From contig NZ_JAPSIB010000004.1 in the NCBI RefSeq assembly GCF_031179145.1, forward strand, positions 62,001 through 126,000: a stretch of 64,000 bases of DNA, read 5' to 3'. The notes below the pieces were generated by a model. The model saw nothing but the letters and a program-made list of their open reading frames with translations, ran no database searches and had not been told where the DNA came from. Positions within the stretch are counted from its first letter, which is position 1, and each line of letters opens with the position of its first letter. This document shows positions 47,729 to 56,742 of this stretch, one piece after another. A program made the translations under genes and the position numbers. This DNA is from Brevibacterium sp. (GTDB lineage: Bacteria > Actinomycetota > Actinomycetes > Actinomycetales > Brevibacteriaceae).

Positions 47729-48634
47729 TCAGTTGAAGGAGACGTGGACGTGATCGAAGTGGTTGGCGGTCGCCGATCCACGGTCGGACATGCCCTTCCA
47801 TCCGCTGCCCGGCATCCAGATGCGCTGTTCCCAGATCACGTACTTCACGTTGAGGGTCTTCTGGTTCTTGATCAGGTAGTCGGCGATGGCGTCGCCGGTC
47901 GATCCGCTGATCATGATGTCGACGGCTTCGCCGGTGTAGTGGTCCGAGGTGCCCGAACCCTGGCGGCGTCCGCCGTAGGACTTGACCTCGGGGAACTTCG
48001 CGCACACGGCGCGGTAGCCGTTGACGGCGTTGGGCAGCAGACCGGATTCGATCGACGCGGATACGCTGCAGGGCTCGTTGGACACTCCCGAGGGAGTGTC
48101 GCTTCCGCCCTTGGCCTCCGAGGAGTCCTTCGAGCCCTTCGAACCGGACGCGTCCTTCGAGTCGGACGAGCTCGTCGAGGCCTTCTCGGTCTTCGGCTCG
48201 GGCTTGGGGGTCTTGACGTTGAGCGTCGTCTTCTCGGTCTTGTTCTTGTACTTGGGGTCGTTCTTGACGTCCTCGAGGTATTCCTTCGACGCCTTCTCGC
48301 GCTCGGCCTTGAGCTCGTCCTCACTCACGGACGACGGCGTCGTCTCCGGCTGCTGCTGTGAGGTGGAGGCGGCCTCGGTGGTGACGTTGCCCGTGTCGGG
48401 GGGTCCCATGACGACGGTCGATCCGACGACTGCGGCGGTCGCGGCGGCCGGGACTGCGATCGCGGCGACGACGGGGCGCTGCCTCACCGTCGCCAGCACC
48501 GAGGTGGCCGTCGAGGGGGAATCGGCGGAGTGCCGACCGCCGGAACGCTTGGAAGCGGCCCGCTTGGACGTCGAAGCGAGGTCCTGGACCAGTTGCTTTG
48601 CAAAGCCAGGCTTTGGCGAGGAGTGCTTACCCAA
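47729..48634 (-). CDS. Exported, membrane-anchored M15-like peptidase domain protein
   Basis: 301 residues from a TTG at 48634 (MGKHSSPKPGFAKQLV) with AGGG about 10 bases upstream. A basic cytoplasmic tail, one membrane segment (about 54-73), a Ser/Lys/Glu-rich low-complexity linker of about 110 residues, then a C-terminal globular domain. This domain has SDHYTGEAVDIM and HFDHVHVSF, the H...D...H spacing of M15/VanY-like zinc peptidases, so a peptidoglycan hydrolase is likely. Two Cys (SNEPCSVS, YRAVCAKF) may form a disulfide. Its regulation is unclear: the upstream 48.64-48.75 kb stretch is unusually AT-rich with GTAAC/GTTAT repeats. Confidence 0.78.
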   Translation of the reverse strand: MGKHSSPKPGFAKQLVQDLASTSKRAASKRSGGRHSADSPSTATSVLATVRQRPVVAAIAVPAAATAAVVGSTVVMGPPDTGNVTTEAASTSQQQPETTPSSVSEDELKAEREKASKEYLEDVKNDPKYKNKTEKTTLNVKTPKPEPKTEKASTSSSDSKDASGSKGSKDSSEAKGGSDTPSGVSNEPCSVSASIESGLLPNAVNGYRAVCAKFPEVKSYGGRRQGSGTSDHYTGEAVDIMISGSTGDAIADYLIKNQKTLNVKYVIWEQRIWMPGSGWKGMSDRGSATANHFDHVHVSFN

Positions 48635-48661
48635 TGCAGAAATCCCTTAACAGACTCGTGA

Positions 48662-48730
48662 TCATTTCGTTACCTTGAAAAGTCTAGACCACACGGGAAA
48701 GATAACAAAACTGTTACGAAGATTTTTCTG
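48662..48730. promoter_or_regulatory. AT-rich control region with GTAAC-type repeats before the M15-like gene
   Basis: On the minus strand GTAACAGTTTTGTTAT (near 48703-48718) and a further GGTAACG nearer the gene stand out in an otherwise GC-rich region. GTAAC repeats recall sites of the cell-wall response regulator MtrA, but I cannot verify the consensus; a plain sigma-factor promoter is also possible. Confidence 0.3.
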
Positions 48731-48854
48731 ACGTCCTCGTGAGACTGTGATGACGCGCCTGGTGAGAGCGCTTCGCAGAGGCGAGTGACCTTGGCCACTG
48801 CCCGGGATTGCGGCCCCTGCGGGCGGGTCGAGCCGCGCCGCGCAGAGTGAATGA

Positions 48855-48897
48855 GATCGTTGCCCGGGCGTGATCTGGGCACGCCCGGGCAACGATC
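48855..48897 (-). terminator. Terminator hairpin after rbfA
   Basis: A perfect 18-bp stem (48855-48872 with 48880-48897) and a 7-base loop, starting 7 bp after the rbfA stop. There is no T-run. It separates the infB-rbfA transcript from the M15-like gene. Confidence 0.85.
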
Positions 48898-48904
48898 AGA
48901 GGGC

Positions 48905-49333
48905 TCAGTCCTCGTCTTCGGGCTTCCGGTAGGGATCCTCGTCACCGGCGGGACGGGCGTCCTTCGCCAGGTCCCGGATCCGGGCGTCCTCCGCCGCCGC
49001 CTTCGCCAGGAGCCCGTCGAGGTGGGCGGCGGCTTCGGGGACGGAGTCGGCGATGAACTCGATGCTCGGGGTCAACCGGATGGTCAGCCCCTTGCCGACC
49101 TCGGAGCGGATGAAGCCCTTCGCGGACTCCAATGCCTTCCCAGTCGATTCGAGATCCTGGCCGTCCCCGTAGACCGTGTAGAAGATCGAGGCATGCTGCA
49201 GGTCGCCGGTGACGCGGACGTCGGTGACCGTCACGAATCCGAGCCGGGGGTCCTTGAGCCTGCGTTCGATCGTGGACGCGACGATGACCTTGATCTGGTC
49301 GGCGATCTTCCGGGCCCGAGTTGCATCTGCCAT
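48905..49333 (-). CDS. rbfA: Ribosome-binding factor A
   Basis: 142 residues. RbfA matures the 16S rRNA 5' end region of 30S subunits, important in the cold. The family sequence is clear: ARKIADQIKVIVASTIERRLKDPRLGFVTVTDVRVTGDLQHASIFYTVYG. The tail is acidic and variable. It follows infB with a strong hairpin between them, so its expression may depend on readthrough. Confidence 0.96.
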   Translation of the reverse strand: MADATRARKIADQIKVIVASTIERRLKDPRLGFVTVTDVRVTGDLQHASIFYTVYGDGQDLESTGKALESAKGFIRSEVGKGLTIRLTPSIEFIADSVPEAAAHLDGLLAKAAAEDARIRDLAKDARPAGDEDPYRKPEDED

Positions 49334-49372
49334 GGTGTTTCCTTTGCTGAGGAATTGAAGTCTGGTGGTACC

Positions 49373-49406
49373 GACTGCGGCCGGTGCAGATGCACCGGCC
49401 GCAGTC
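49373..49406 (-). terminator. Hairpin after infB
   Basis: A perfect 16-bp stem (49373-49388 with 49391-49406), 2-base loop, 18 bp after the infB stop. A 14-bp palindrome GATCGGATCCGATC (49412-49425) overlaps the stop itself. Confidence 0.7.
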
Positions 49407-49423
49407 TCATCGATCGGATCCGA

Positions 49424-52400
49424 TCAGTCGCGAGGCTTCTCGCGCATCTCGAAGGTCTCGATGATATCGCCTGTCCGCAGGTCGTTGAAGCTGCCGAGTC
49501 CGATACCGCACTCGAACCCTTCGCGCACCTCGGTGGCGTCATCCTTGAAGCGACGCAGGGACTCGATCTTGAGGTTGTCCCCGATGACGACTCCATCGCG
49601 GGTGACTCGGGCTGCCGAGTTCCTGGTGATGGTGCCGGAGCGGACGATCGTACCGGCGATGTTGCCGAACTTCGAGGACCGGAAGACCTCGCGGATCTCG
49701 GCGGTGCCGGTCTGAGCCTCTTCGAACTCGGGCTTGAGCATGCCCTTGAGCGAGCTCTCGATGTCGTCGATCGCCTGGTAGATGACCGAGTAGTAGCGCA
49801 CATCCACGCCTTCGCGCTCCGCCAGGTCGCGAGCCTTCGCTTCCGGACGGACGTTGAAGCCGATGACGATCGCGTTGTCGACGGTCGCCAGGTTGATGTC
49901 GTTCTCGGTGATCGCACCGACGCCGCGGTGGATGATGCGCAGATCGACTTCGTCGCCCACATCGATCTTGAGCAGCGAGTCCTCCAGCGCTTCGACAGCA
50001 CCGGACACGTCGCCCTTGAGGATGAGGTTGAGCATGTCGACCTTGCCCTCGGCCAGTGCCTTGGTGAAGTCCTCGAGGCTGATCCGCTTGCGACCGCGAG
50101 CTTGAGCGGCATTGCGCTCGATGGCGTCGCGCTTCTCCGCGATCTGGCGCGCCGTGCGATCGTCGCCGGTGGAGATGAACGTGTCACCTGCACGCGGGAC
50201 GGTCGACAGACCCAGCACCTGCACGGGGCGGGACGGGCCCGCCTCGGTGACGCTGTTGCCGTTCTCATCGAACATCGCACGGACACGGCCGAAGGCGGTG
50301 CCGCAGACGATAGCGTCGCCGGCACGCAGGGTGCCTGACTCGACGAGCACGGTCGCAACCGCGCCACGGCCCTTGTCCAGCTTCGCTTCGATCGCGATGC
50401 CGCGGGCGGCCTTGTTCGGGTTGGCCCGCAGATCCAGTGCCGCATCGGTCGTCAGCAGCACCGATTCGAGCAGCTCCTCGATGCCCTCGCGCTTGAGCGC
50501 GGAGATCGGCACGAACATCGTGTCGCCTCCGTACTCTTCGGCGACGAGGTTGTACTCGGTCAGCTGCTGCATCACCTTGGCAGGGTTCGCACCCTCCTTG
50601 TCGATCTTGTTGACCGCGACCACGATGGGGACGTTGGCAGCCTGCGCGTGGTTGAGCGCTTCGATGGTCTGCGGCATCACACCGTCGTCGGCGGCGACCA
50701 CGAGGATCGCGAGGTCGGTCGACTTCGCACCACGGGCACGCATGGCGGTGAACGCCTCGTGACCCGGGGTGTCGAGGAACGTGATCCTGCGCGATTCGCC
50801 CTCGTGATCGACCTCGGCCTGGTAGGCGCCGATGTGCTGGGTGATGCCACCGGCCTCACGGCCGGCCACATTGGCCGAACGGATCGCGTCGAGCAGCTTG
50901 GTCTTACCGTGGTCGACGTGACCCATGACGGTGACGACCGGCGGACGGGCGGCGAGATCCTCGTCGTCCTCCTCGGCGGCTTCCGCGTCGAGGTCGATGT
51001 CAAAGGTCTCAAGCAGCTCACGGTCCTCGTCCTCCGGCGAGACGATCTCGACCTTGTAGCCGAGCTCTTCACCGAGCACCTGGAAGGTGCCTTCGTCGAG
51101 GGACTGCGTGATGGTCGCCATCTCACCGAGGTGGAAGAGCACCGTGACAAGGTTCGTCGGGTCGGTGTTGATCTTCTCGGCGAAGTCGGCCAGAGACGAG
51201 CCGCGACGCAGGCGCAGCGGGGTGTTGCCGTCGCCGCGCGGAACGCTGACGCCACCGATCGACGGCGCCTGCATCTGCTCGAGCTCGGCGCGCTTGGCCC
51301 GCTTGGACTTGCGTCCCTTCTGACGGGGTCCGCCGCCACGACCGAAGGCACCCTGGGTGCTGCCGCGACCACGGCCGGAACCGCGAGCCGGACCACCTGG
51401 GCCGCCGCCGGGTGAACGGCGTCCGGCGGGTGCGCCGGGAGCACCGGGGGCGCCGCCTGGTCCAGCGGCCGGAGCACTGCCACGACCGCCGCCCTTGCCA
51501 CGGCCCGGAGCGGGCTTGTTCAGGGCAGAGTTCTTCATCATCGACGGGTTCGGGCGCGGAGCACCCGGACGGGGTGCCGGACGTGGTCCGGCTGCTCCTG
51601 CTCCTGCACCTTCACCTGCAGCGGGGCGAGGAGGCTTCTGTCCCGGCTTCGGCATCCCCTGCGAGGGAGCGAACGGGTTGTTGCCGGGGCGTGCACCCGG
51701 GCCACCGGATCCACCGGGAGCGCCGGAGCGGGAGCCGGGCTTCGGACCGCCTGAGCGACCACCGGGCTTCGGCATCCCCTGGGAGGGAGCGAAGGGGTTG
51801 TTGCCGGGGCGAGCCGAGGGCTGACGCGCACCTGGCTTCGCTCCGCCTGCGGGCTTCGGGGCAGCGCCGGGCTTGGCGGCTGCAGGCTTCGCAGCAGCTG
51901 CCGGCTTGGCACCGGGCTTGGGCGCACCGGGGCGCGCAGGCTTGGACTCCGTGCGTTCTGCCGCAGGAGCCTGCTCGGCAGCAGGAGCCTGCTCGGCCGC
52001 GGGGGTCTGCTCAGCCGCAGGGGTCTGCTCAGCCGCAGGGGCCTGTTCGGCTGCGGGAGCCGTTTCAGCCGCAGGGGCTTGTTCGGCTGCGGGAGCCCGC
52101 TCGGCGGGGGCCGACTGAGCTGCACCGGGCTTGGCCGGGGCAGCGGGTCGGGGGGCGCCGGGCTTGCCGGCGGCCGACTTCTCGGCTGCAGGCTTGTCCG
52201 CCGCCGCCGCCGGCTTGGCCGGGGCGGGCTTCGAGGCGGTGGACTCCGATTTTGCGGGAGCGGCCTTGCCGGGCTTGGCGGCGCTCTTCGCGCCGGGCTT
52301 GGGGGCACCGGGCTTCGCAGCGTTCTGCGCACCCGGCTTGGCCGGCTTCGCACCGGTCTTCTGACCTGTCGAGTTCGCCGAATCGGCGAAGGCTTCCTTC

Positions 52401-52537
52401 ACCCGTCGAACGACGGGGGCTTCGAGTGTCGAGGAGGCGGAGCGAACGAATTCGCCCATATCCTGGAGCTTCTCGAGGACGATCTTACTTGTTGTGCCGA
52501 GCTCTTTTGCGAGCTCATGGACACGGGGCTTTGCCAC
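49424..52537 (-). CDS. infB: Translation initiation factor IF-2
   Basis: 1037 residues from a GTG at 52537 ([17 protein letters not shown] follows). The GTPase brings initiator tRNA to the 30S subunit. After an IF2_N motif, a very long Pro/Ala/Gly-rich linker (about residues 60-430) contains eight EQAPAA-type hexapeptide repeats and two copies of [15 protein letters not shown] second N-domain ([16 protein letters not shown]) follows, then G1 [13 protein letters not shown]3 DTPGHEAF, G4 NKID and domains II-IV. The long linker is typical of actinobacterial IF-2. Confidence 0.97.
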   Translation of the reverse strand: MAKPRVHELAKELGTTSKIVLEKLQDMGEFVRSASSTLEAPVVRRVKEAFADSANSTGQKTGAKPAKPGAQNAAKPGAPKPGAKSAAKPGKAAPAKSESTASKPAPAKPAAAADKPAAEKSAAGKPGAPRPAAPAKPGAAQSAPAERAPAAEQAPAAETAPAAEQAPAAEQTPAAEQTPAAEQAPAAEQAPAAERTESKPARPGAPKPGAKPAAAAKPAAAKPGAAPKPAGGAKPGARQPSARPGNNPFAPSQGMPKPGGRSGGPKPGSRSGAPGGSGGPGARPGNNPFAPSQGMPKPGQKPPRPAAGEGAGAGAAGPRPAPRPGAPRPNPSMMKNSALNKPAPGRGKGGGRGSAPAAGPGGAPGAPGAPAGRRSPGGGPGGPARGSGRGRGSTQGAFGRGGGPRQKGRKSKRAKRAELEQMQAPSIGGVSVPRGDGNTPLRLRRGSSLADFAEKINTDPTNLVTVLFHLGEMATITQSLDEGTFQVLGEELGYKVEIVSPEDEDRELLETFDIDLDAEAAEEDDEDLAARPPVVTVMGHVDHGKTKLLDAIRSANVAGREAGGITQHIGAYQAEVDHEGESRRITFLDTPGHEAFTAMRARGAKSTDLAILVVAADDGVMPQTIEALNHAQAANVPIVVAVNKIDKEGANPAKVMQQLTEYNLVAEEYGGDTMFVPISALKREGIEELLESVLLTTDAALDLRANPNKAARGIAIEAKLDKGRGAVATVLVESGTLRAGDAIVCGTAFGRVRAMFDENGNSVTEAGPSRPVQVLGLSTVPRAGDTFISTGDDRTARQIAEKRDAIERNAAQARGRKRISLEDFTKALAEGKVDMLNLILKGDVSGAVEALEDSLLKIDVGDEVDLRIIHRGVGAITENDINLATVDNAIVIGFNVRPEAKARDLAEREGVDVRYYSVIYQAIDDIESSLKGMLKPEFEEAQTGTAEIREVFRSSKFGNIAGTIVRSGTITRNSAARVTRDGVVIGDNLKIESLRRFKDDATEVREGFECGIGLGSFNDLRTGDIIETFEMREKPRD
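51957..52100 (-). repeat. Eight 18-bp repeats in the IF-2 linker
   Basis: Degenerate 18-bp units encode APAAEQ-type hexapeptides (Q sometimes T or R; A sometimes T). Codon drift between units shows selection or age compared with the perfect 15-bp repeats elsewhere. Confidence 0.85.
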
Positions 52538-52586
52538 AGTTCTCCTGTCCGGGTTCCTTCCCGGTCAGGAAAGAACCTCATCAATG

Positions 52587-52613
52587 AAGAGCAGTTCTCA
52601 TTCCACTGCTCTT
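52587..52613 (-). other. Hairpin in the ylxR-infB gap
   Basis: AAGAGCAGT (52587-52595) pairs with ACTGCTCTT (52605-52613) across a 9-base loop, between the ylxR stop and the infB start. It could act as an attenuator or processing site; there is no T-run. Confidence 0.4.
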
Positions 52614-52669
52614 TCGAATTTCCGAGAGGGTGTCATCGCACGACACTCACAACTTGTCATCCATTCGGG

Positions 52670-52945
52670 TTACCCGTTCTCTTTGGGTTCGGTGTCGATC
52701 CTCGGCAAGTCCGAGGACGCGACCTTCGTTCGAAATGCTCGAGCGAAGGCGTTGGACTTCAGCGCCCTCTGCAGGCACTTCTCGTCCGGGTGCACCCACG
52801 CTCCCCGTCCGGGCAGTGTCGCTGACACATCGTGGACGATCGCGGGGCGCTGATCGGGGCGGATCACAAAACGCGTGAGCTGATCCCGATCGGCTGTGAT
52901 TCTGCAGGCGATGCACATCCGTTGGGGTGCACTGCCTGCGATCAC
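52670..52945 (-). CDS. ylxR: YlxR family protein (DUF448)
   Basis: 91 residues from the GTG at 52945 (VIAGSAPQRMCIACRITADRDQLTRFVIRPD). The RMC.AC...... pattern and later GRGAWVHPDEKCLQRALKSNAFARAFR are the YlxR signature; it folds as a small RNA-binding protein encoded between nusA and infB throughout Firmicutes and Actinobacteria. The frame is open farther upstream, overlapping nusA, but that part is not conserved-looking; the internal ATG at RMC could also start it. Reported roles include nucleoid or RNA binding. Confidence 0.88.
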   Translation of the reverse strand: MIAGSAPQRMCIACRITADRDQLTRFVIRPDQRPAIVHDVSATLPGRGAWVHPDEKCLQRALKSNAFARAFRTKVASSDLPRIDTEPKENG

Positions 52946-53028
52946 AGTAAACAATTCTACAGCACTTCCATTCCCGCGTCTGCCATCCCGGCGGACCCTC
53001 GGTGTTGTGTGCGGCACGCCGGCCGACC

Positions 53029-53991
53029 TCATTCGGCCGCGACGATGTCGATCTTCCATCCGGTGAGCTTGGCCGCGAGCCTGGCGTTCTGACCCTCTTT
53101 GCCGATGGCCAGGGAGAGCTGGTCACGGGGCACCACGGCCCGGGACTCCTGGGCCGCCGCGTCGAGGATGTCGACCTTGAGCGTCTTCGCGGGCGAGAGC
53201 GCATGGCCGATGAACTTCGCCGGGTCGTCGCTGTAGTCGACGATGTCGATCTTCTCCTGACCGAGTTCGTTCATCACCGAGCGCACCCGCGAGCCGAGTT
53301 CGCCGATACAGGCTCCCTTGGCGTTGACGCCCGGCTTCGTCGCCCGCACGGCGAGCTTGGTCCGGTGACCGGCCTCTCGGGCCAGCGACACGATCTCGAC
53401 GGTGCCGTCGGCGATTTCGGGGGCCTCGTGGGCGAAGAGCCTGCGGACGAGGTTCGGGTGGGTGCGCGAAACCGTCACCGAGGTGCCCCGGGTACCCTTA
53501 TGAACATCGGCGATGTAGACGCGCAGTCGCGTGCCGTGGGGGTATTCCTCACCGGGAACCTGCTCGTGCGGGGGCAGCACCGCCTCGACGTCGCCGAGGT
53601 CGACCTGGACCATCTGCGGGTCCCGGCCCTGCTGCACGGTGCCGGAGACGATCTCGCCCTCGCGGCCCTTGAAGCTGCCGAGGACCGATTCGTCCTCGAC
53701 GTCGCGCAGGCGCTGGTGGATGACCTGCCGCGCGGTCTGGGCCGCGATGCGGCCGAATCCGGTGGGAGTGTCGTCGAATTCGCCGATCGGGTTGTCGTCG
53801 TTGTCGAATTCAACCGCCCAGATCTTCACTTCGCCGGTGGTCTTGTCGAGCTCGGCGCGGGCGTCGGGCCAGGCGCCCTCGGTCTTCTGGTAGGCGAGGA
53901 AGAGCGCTTGTTCGATCAGTTCGATCAGAGTGTCGAGCGGGATCTCGCGCTCTCGTTCGATGATGCGCAGGACACTGAGGTCGATATCCAT
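53029..53991 (-). CDS. nusA: Transcription termination/antitermination protein NusA
   Basis: A 320-residue NusA in the standard actinobacterial form: N-terminal polymerase-binding domain (MDIDLSVLRIIEREREIPLDTLIELIEQALFLAYQKT), S1 domain (VSGTVQQGRDPQMVQVDLGDVEAVLPPHEQVPGE), two KH domains (VKPGVNAKGACIGELGSRVRSVMNEL-type; LAIGKEGQNARLAAKLTGWKIDI). The E. coli acidic C-terminal repeats are missing, as in other actinobacteria. Operon rimP-nusA-ylxR-infB-rbfA. Confidence 0.96.
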   Translation of the reverse strand: MDIDLSVLRIIEREREIPLDTLIELIEQALFLAYQKTEGAWPDARAELDKTTGEVKIWAVEFDNDDNPIGEFDDTPTGFGRIAAQTARQVIHQRLRDVEDESVLGSFKGREGEIVSGTVQQGRDPQMVQVDLGDVEAVLPPHEQVPGEEYPHGTRLRVYIADVHKGTRGTSVTVSRTHPNLVRRLFAHEAPEIADGTVEIVSLAREAGHRTKLAVRATKPGVNAKGACIGELGSRVRSVMNELGQEKIDIVDYSDDPAKFIGHALSPAKTLKVDILDAAAQESRAVVPRDQLSLAIGKEGQNARLAAKLTGWKIDIVAAE

Positions 53992-54147
53992 GGCCTATAC
54001 CCTCTCCGGCTCCCTCGAGCATTGAATTGTCTGTCTTCACTTGTGGTGTTCGTCGTTGCCAGCGCAGCCGCAACCGCTTTTGCGCAGGCGCACCAGTCTA
54101 CCGCATCCCACTGGTCCACAGCATGGACGCCGAACCTCCACGAGCGG

Positions 54148-54612
54148 TCACCGGAACCTGAGTTCGACCTGTGCCCTGACGATGTCGTCGAGATCGATGC
54201 TGCGCCGCTCTCCGGTGCCGGGATCCTTGCCCGCGATGCTCGTGTCCCCGACGTCGTCGAGGTCGAGGCGGAAGGAGTCCTTCTTCGTCTGGACCTCGAG
54301 CCTGCGGCCGAGCACGCGCCGGAAGTGCCTGGGGCATTCGAGCTTGCGGGTCGCCCCCGGGCTGGTGACCTCGAGCTGGTAGGGCTTGTCCCGGAACACC
54401 TCGACCTCGTCGAGGGTCTCGCCGACGATCCGAGAGGATTCGGCGATCTTCTCCATCGACATCGGCTCCGTGCTCGATTCGTCGAGATCGACGATGACTG
54501 TCAGGGCACGGCGCTGACCGGCCGCCACCGCCTTCACGGACTCGAGATAGAACCCCGATGTCTCCAGCGGTTCCCGCAGCAGCTCTGTGATCCGAGCAAC
54601 GTCCTCGTCCAT
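54148..54612 (-). CDS. rimP: Ribosome maturation factor RimP
   Basis: 154 residues from the ATG at 54612 with GGGAGG upstream. RimP acts early in 30S assembly. The family sequence YLESVKAVAAGQRRALTVIVDLD, then VEVFRDKPYQLEVTSPGATRKLECPRHFRRVLGR is present. It is the first gene of the rimP-nusA-infB operon and is divergent from the DUF4439 lipoprotein. Confidence 0.93.
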   Translation of the reverse strand: MDEDVARITELLREPLETSGFYLESVKAVAAGQRRALTVIVDLDESSTEPMSMEKIAESSRIVGETLDEVEVFRDKPYQLEVTSPGATRKLECPRHFRRVLGRRLEVQTKKDSFRLDLDDVGDTSIAGKDPGTGERRSIDLDDIVRAQVELRFR

Positions 54613-54679
54613 GTGTCCTCCCTGCTGATTGGCTTCCTCCCAGCGTAGAGGACAACGGCCGACGCCGCCGCTCATCCGT

Positions 54680-54685
54680 TACGAT
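54680..54685 (+). promoter_or_regulatory. -10 box for leaderless DUF4439 gene
   Basis: TACGAT ends 6 bases before the ATG at 54692, with no Shine-Dalgarno sequence. Confidence 0.45.
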
Positions 54686-54691
54686 TGCGGT

Positions 54692-55636
54692 ATGCGTTTT
54701 CCCGTGAGTCGCCGCACCATTCTCCTCTCCGGTTTGGTCGCAGCGAGCCTCGGTCCGCTCTCGGCATGCGGGCTGCGGATGGACACGGAACCCGAGATTC
54801 CGGACCTCGATCCCAGCGATGAGCTGCGCAACCGGATCGCCCGGATCCTCGAGGCCACCGCCGCCAGTGCCGGGGACCCGGAGACGGCCACCGCCGACCT
54901 GGAGAAGTTCCGCGCCGCCATCGGACCCGTCTGGTCCCCTCCCACACAGCTGGCGACCCAGTCGCCGTCCGCGGAGCCGCCGCGATCCTACCTGGAGGCC
55001 GCCGAGGTGGTGTCCACGACCGTGTTCGACGACGTCACGGATCTGGATTCGGGTCTCATCACCGTGCTCGTCGACGTGGCCACCGGCTTCGCGCTCACTG
55101 CCGGCGCCATCAGACCCGGGATCGCCGAGGCGGCGCAGAACCTGCTCCGCACCTCCGTGTCCCAGAAGCCCACCGAGCGCGCCGCCGCACCCGATGCGGA
55201 TGTCTGCGCGGGCATCCTCGAGCAGGCCCGTGCCGCCGCGTACGGCTACGAGCGCCTCGCGGTCGAGTTCGGTTCGGACACCCCTGAGCGCAAGGCATCG
55301 CTCACCCGGCTGGAGACCCTGGGCTCCCTGGGCGGTGAGATGCTCGAGAAGCTGGCAGCCGCGGACACCGAGCCGCCGCCGGACTCCCCCTCCTGGAAGC
55401 TCGACCCGGTGCCGGCCGATGCGGGCAGCGCCCGCGAGCTGGCGCTCGCGCTCGAGGACCGGGTGGCAGGAGCTATCCTGCCGTGGCTGCGGACCGATCC
55501 CCTCGCCGCTCTCCGGCTCTGGGAGTCCGCCCGCACCCGCAGCGTCTTCGGCGCAGCGCAGGCGCTGCGCTTCACGTATTCCGACAGCGCTGCCTCCGCC
55601 GCCGCGCCCACGCCGAGCGCCTCGGCGCAGAAGTGA
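54692..55636 (+). CDS. DUF4439 ferritin-like domain lipoprotein
   Basis: 314 residues. The signal combines a twin-Arg pair (SRRTILLSGLV, R7-R8) with a lipobox LSAC (Cys26), so a Tat-exported lipoprotein is likely. The C-terminal half (about 170-300; ILEQARAAAYGYERLAVEFGS... GGEMLEKLAAADTEPPPDSPSWKL... ARELALALEDRVAGAILPWL) is the DUF4439 ferritin-like helical domain found next to rimP-nusA in actinobacteria. Function unknown. Its stop overlaps the start of the kinase-like gene (GTGA), so the pair is translationally coupled. Confidence 0.85.
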   Translation: MRFPVSRRTILLSGLVAASLGPLSACGLRMDTEPEIPDLDPSDELRNRIARILEATAASAGDPETATADLEKFRAAIGPVWSPPTQLATQSPSAEPPRSYLEAAEVVSTTVFDDVTDLDSGLITVLVDVATGFALTAGAIRPGIAEAAQNLLRTSVSQKPTERAAAPDADVCAGILEQARAAAYGYERLAVEFGSDTPERKASLTRLETLGSLGGEMLEKLAAADTEPPPDSPSWKLDPVPADAGSARELALALEDRVAGAILPWLRTDPLAALRLWESARTRSVFGAAQALRFTYSDSAASAAAPTPSASAQK

Positions 55637-56667
55637 AGAGTGTCGAGTTGAAAGTCCCTCCGGTTCTCTACACCTCCACGCGCGACATCATCGGCAAGGC
55701 CCGCACCGACGCCTGGGTCGCCGCCCTCGACTTCATGGCGTACGAGCTCATCGACCGGTGGAAGCTGCGCTTCGACGAGGTGCCCGGGGCCCCGTGGGCC
55801 GGCTGCGAGAGCCTCGTGGTCCCGGTCCTGACCCAGGAGAACTATCAGGGTGTCCTGCGGTTCGCGGCCCCCACCTCGGCGCACACCGCCGCACATGCCC
55901 AGGCGCTGCGCGCGCTGAAGATGTGGAACGGGCACGGGGCCGTGCGGGTGATCAGGGACGATCGCAGCTTCCGGGTGACTCTGCAGGAGCGGCTGCGGAC
56001 GAAGGACAATCTCTCGGTGCTGCCACTGCCCGATGTGCCTCCGGTCTGGGGCGCTCTGCAGAAGTCGCTGCAGATCCCGGCCGACTCCGAATTCATGCGG
56101 GTCCAGGACGTCGCCGCCGGGTGGCTGTCGACCTTCGACGCCGATGCCGCGCTGCTCAGCGGGTGGGCCGAGTCCGGCGCCAACGACTCCCTGCTGCTGT
56201 CGTTCGCGCGGAACTGGATGAACGTGCTCGCCGCCTCGGAGGAGAACTGGCTCATCCATGCCGATCTCCACTACTACAACATCCTCGCCGGCAACCCCGA
56301 CGCGGCAGGAGTGGCGACGTGGAAGGCGATCGACCCCCAGCCGCTGGCCGGGCCGACCGCCTACACCATCGCCCCGGTGCTGTGGAACCGGCTTTCCGAG
56401 ATCCCGGCCCTGCACCCGCAGGGGCAGGCGGCGTGGCTGCGAGGGTTCGCCGGCGACCTGGCGCTGTGCGCTGGGATCGACCCGCAATACGGGATGGGAG
56501 CCGCCGTCGCCCGCGAGGTCACGAACATGTTCTGGTATCTGCGAGCCGCACGCGGCGGATCCTCCCTGGCCTTCGGCGATGCGGCGCGCTCGCTGTGGGT
56601 CGCCCGGGCGCTGTCGGGCGCCGACGTCCACGGCGTCAACGCCCACGCGCTCAAGGCCATCGGCTGA
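55633..56667 (+). CDS. APH(6)/hydroxyurea-type phosphotransferase
   Basis: 344 residues from the GTG at 55633, overlapping the lipoprotein stop by 4 bp. The kinase core has the catalytic loop HADLHYYN (H209, D211, N216) and the metal DP (IDPQPLAGP, D234). The pattern matches the streptomycin 6-kinase/hydroxyurea phosphotransferase family (APH_6_hur), but the Gly loop is weak. It may be a resistance or housekeeping small-molecule kinase; chromosomal position beside rimP/nusA and a lipoprotein argues against a mobile resistance gene. The stop context is duplicated 17 bp later (CATCGGCTG). Confidence 0.82.
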   Translation: MKSVELKVPPVLYTSTRDIIGKARTDAWVAALDFMAYELIDRWKLRFDEVPGAPWAGCESLVVPVLTQENYQGVLRFAAPTSAHTAAHAQALRALKMWNGHGAVRVIRDDRSFRVTLQERLRTKDNLSVLPLPDVPPVWGALQKSLQIPADSEFMRVQDVAAGWLSTFDADAALLSGWAESGANDSLLLSFARNWMNVLAASEENWLIHADLHYYNILAGNPDAAGVATWKAIDPQPLAGPTAYTIAPVLWNRLSEIPALHPQGQAAWLRGFAGDLALCAGIDPQYGMGAAVAREVTNMFWYLRAARGGSSLAFGDAARSLWVARALSGADVHGVNAHALKAIG

Positions 56668-56742
56668 GCACAGCCATCGGCTGGGCGGCCGCTGCCGGGC
56701 CTCGGCCTCGTCCTCGTCCTCGCATGGATCGTCGGCCTCGCG

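Noticed and set aside
55633-56667. Mobile aminoglycoside resistance gene
   Set aside because: No transposase, integron or composition shift; the gene is coupled to a conserved lipoprotein in a housekeeping locus.
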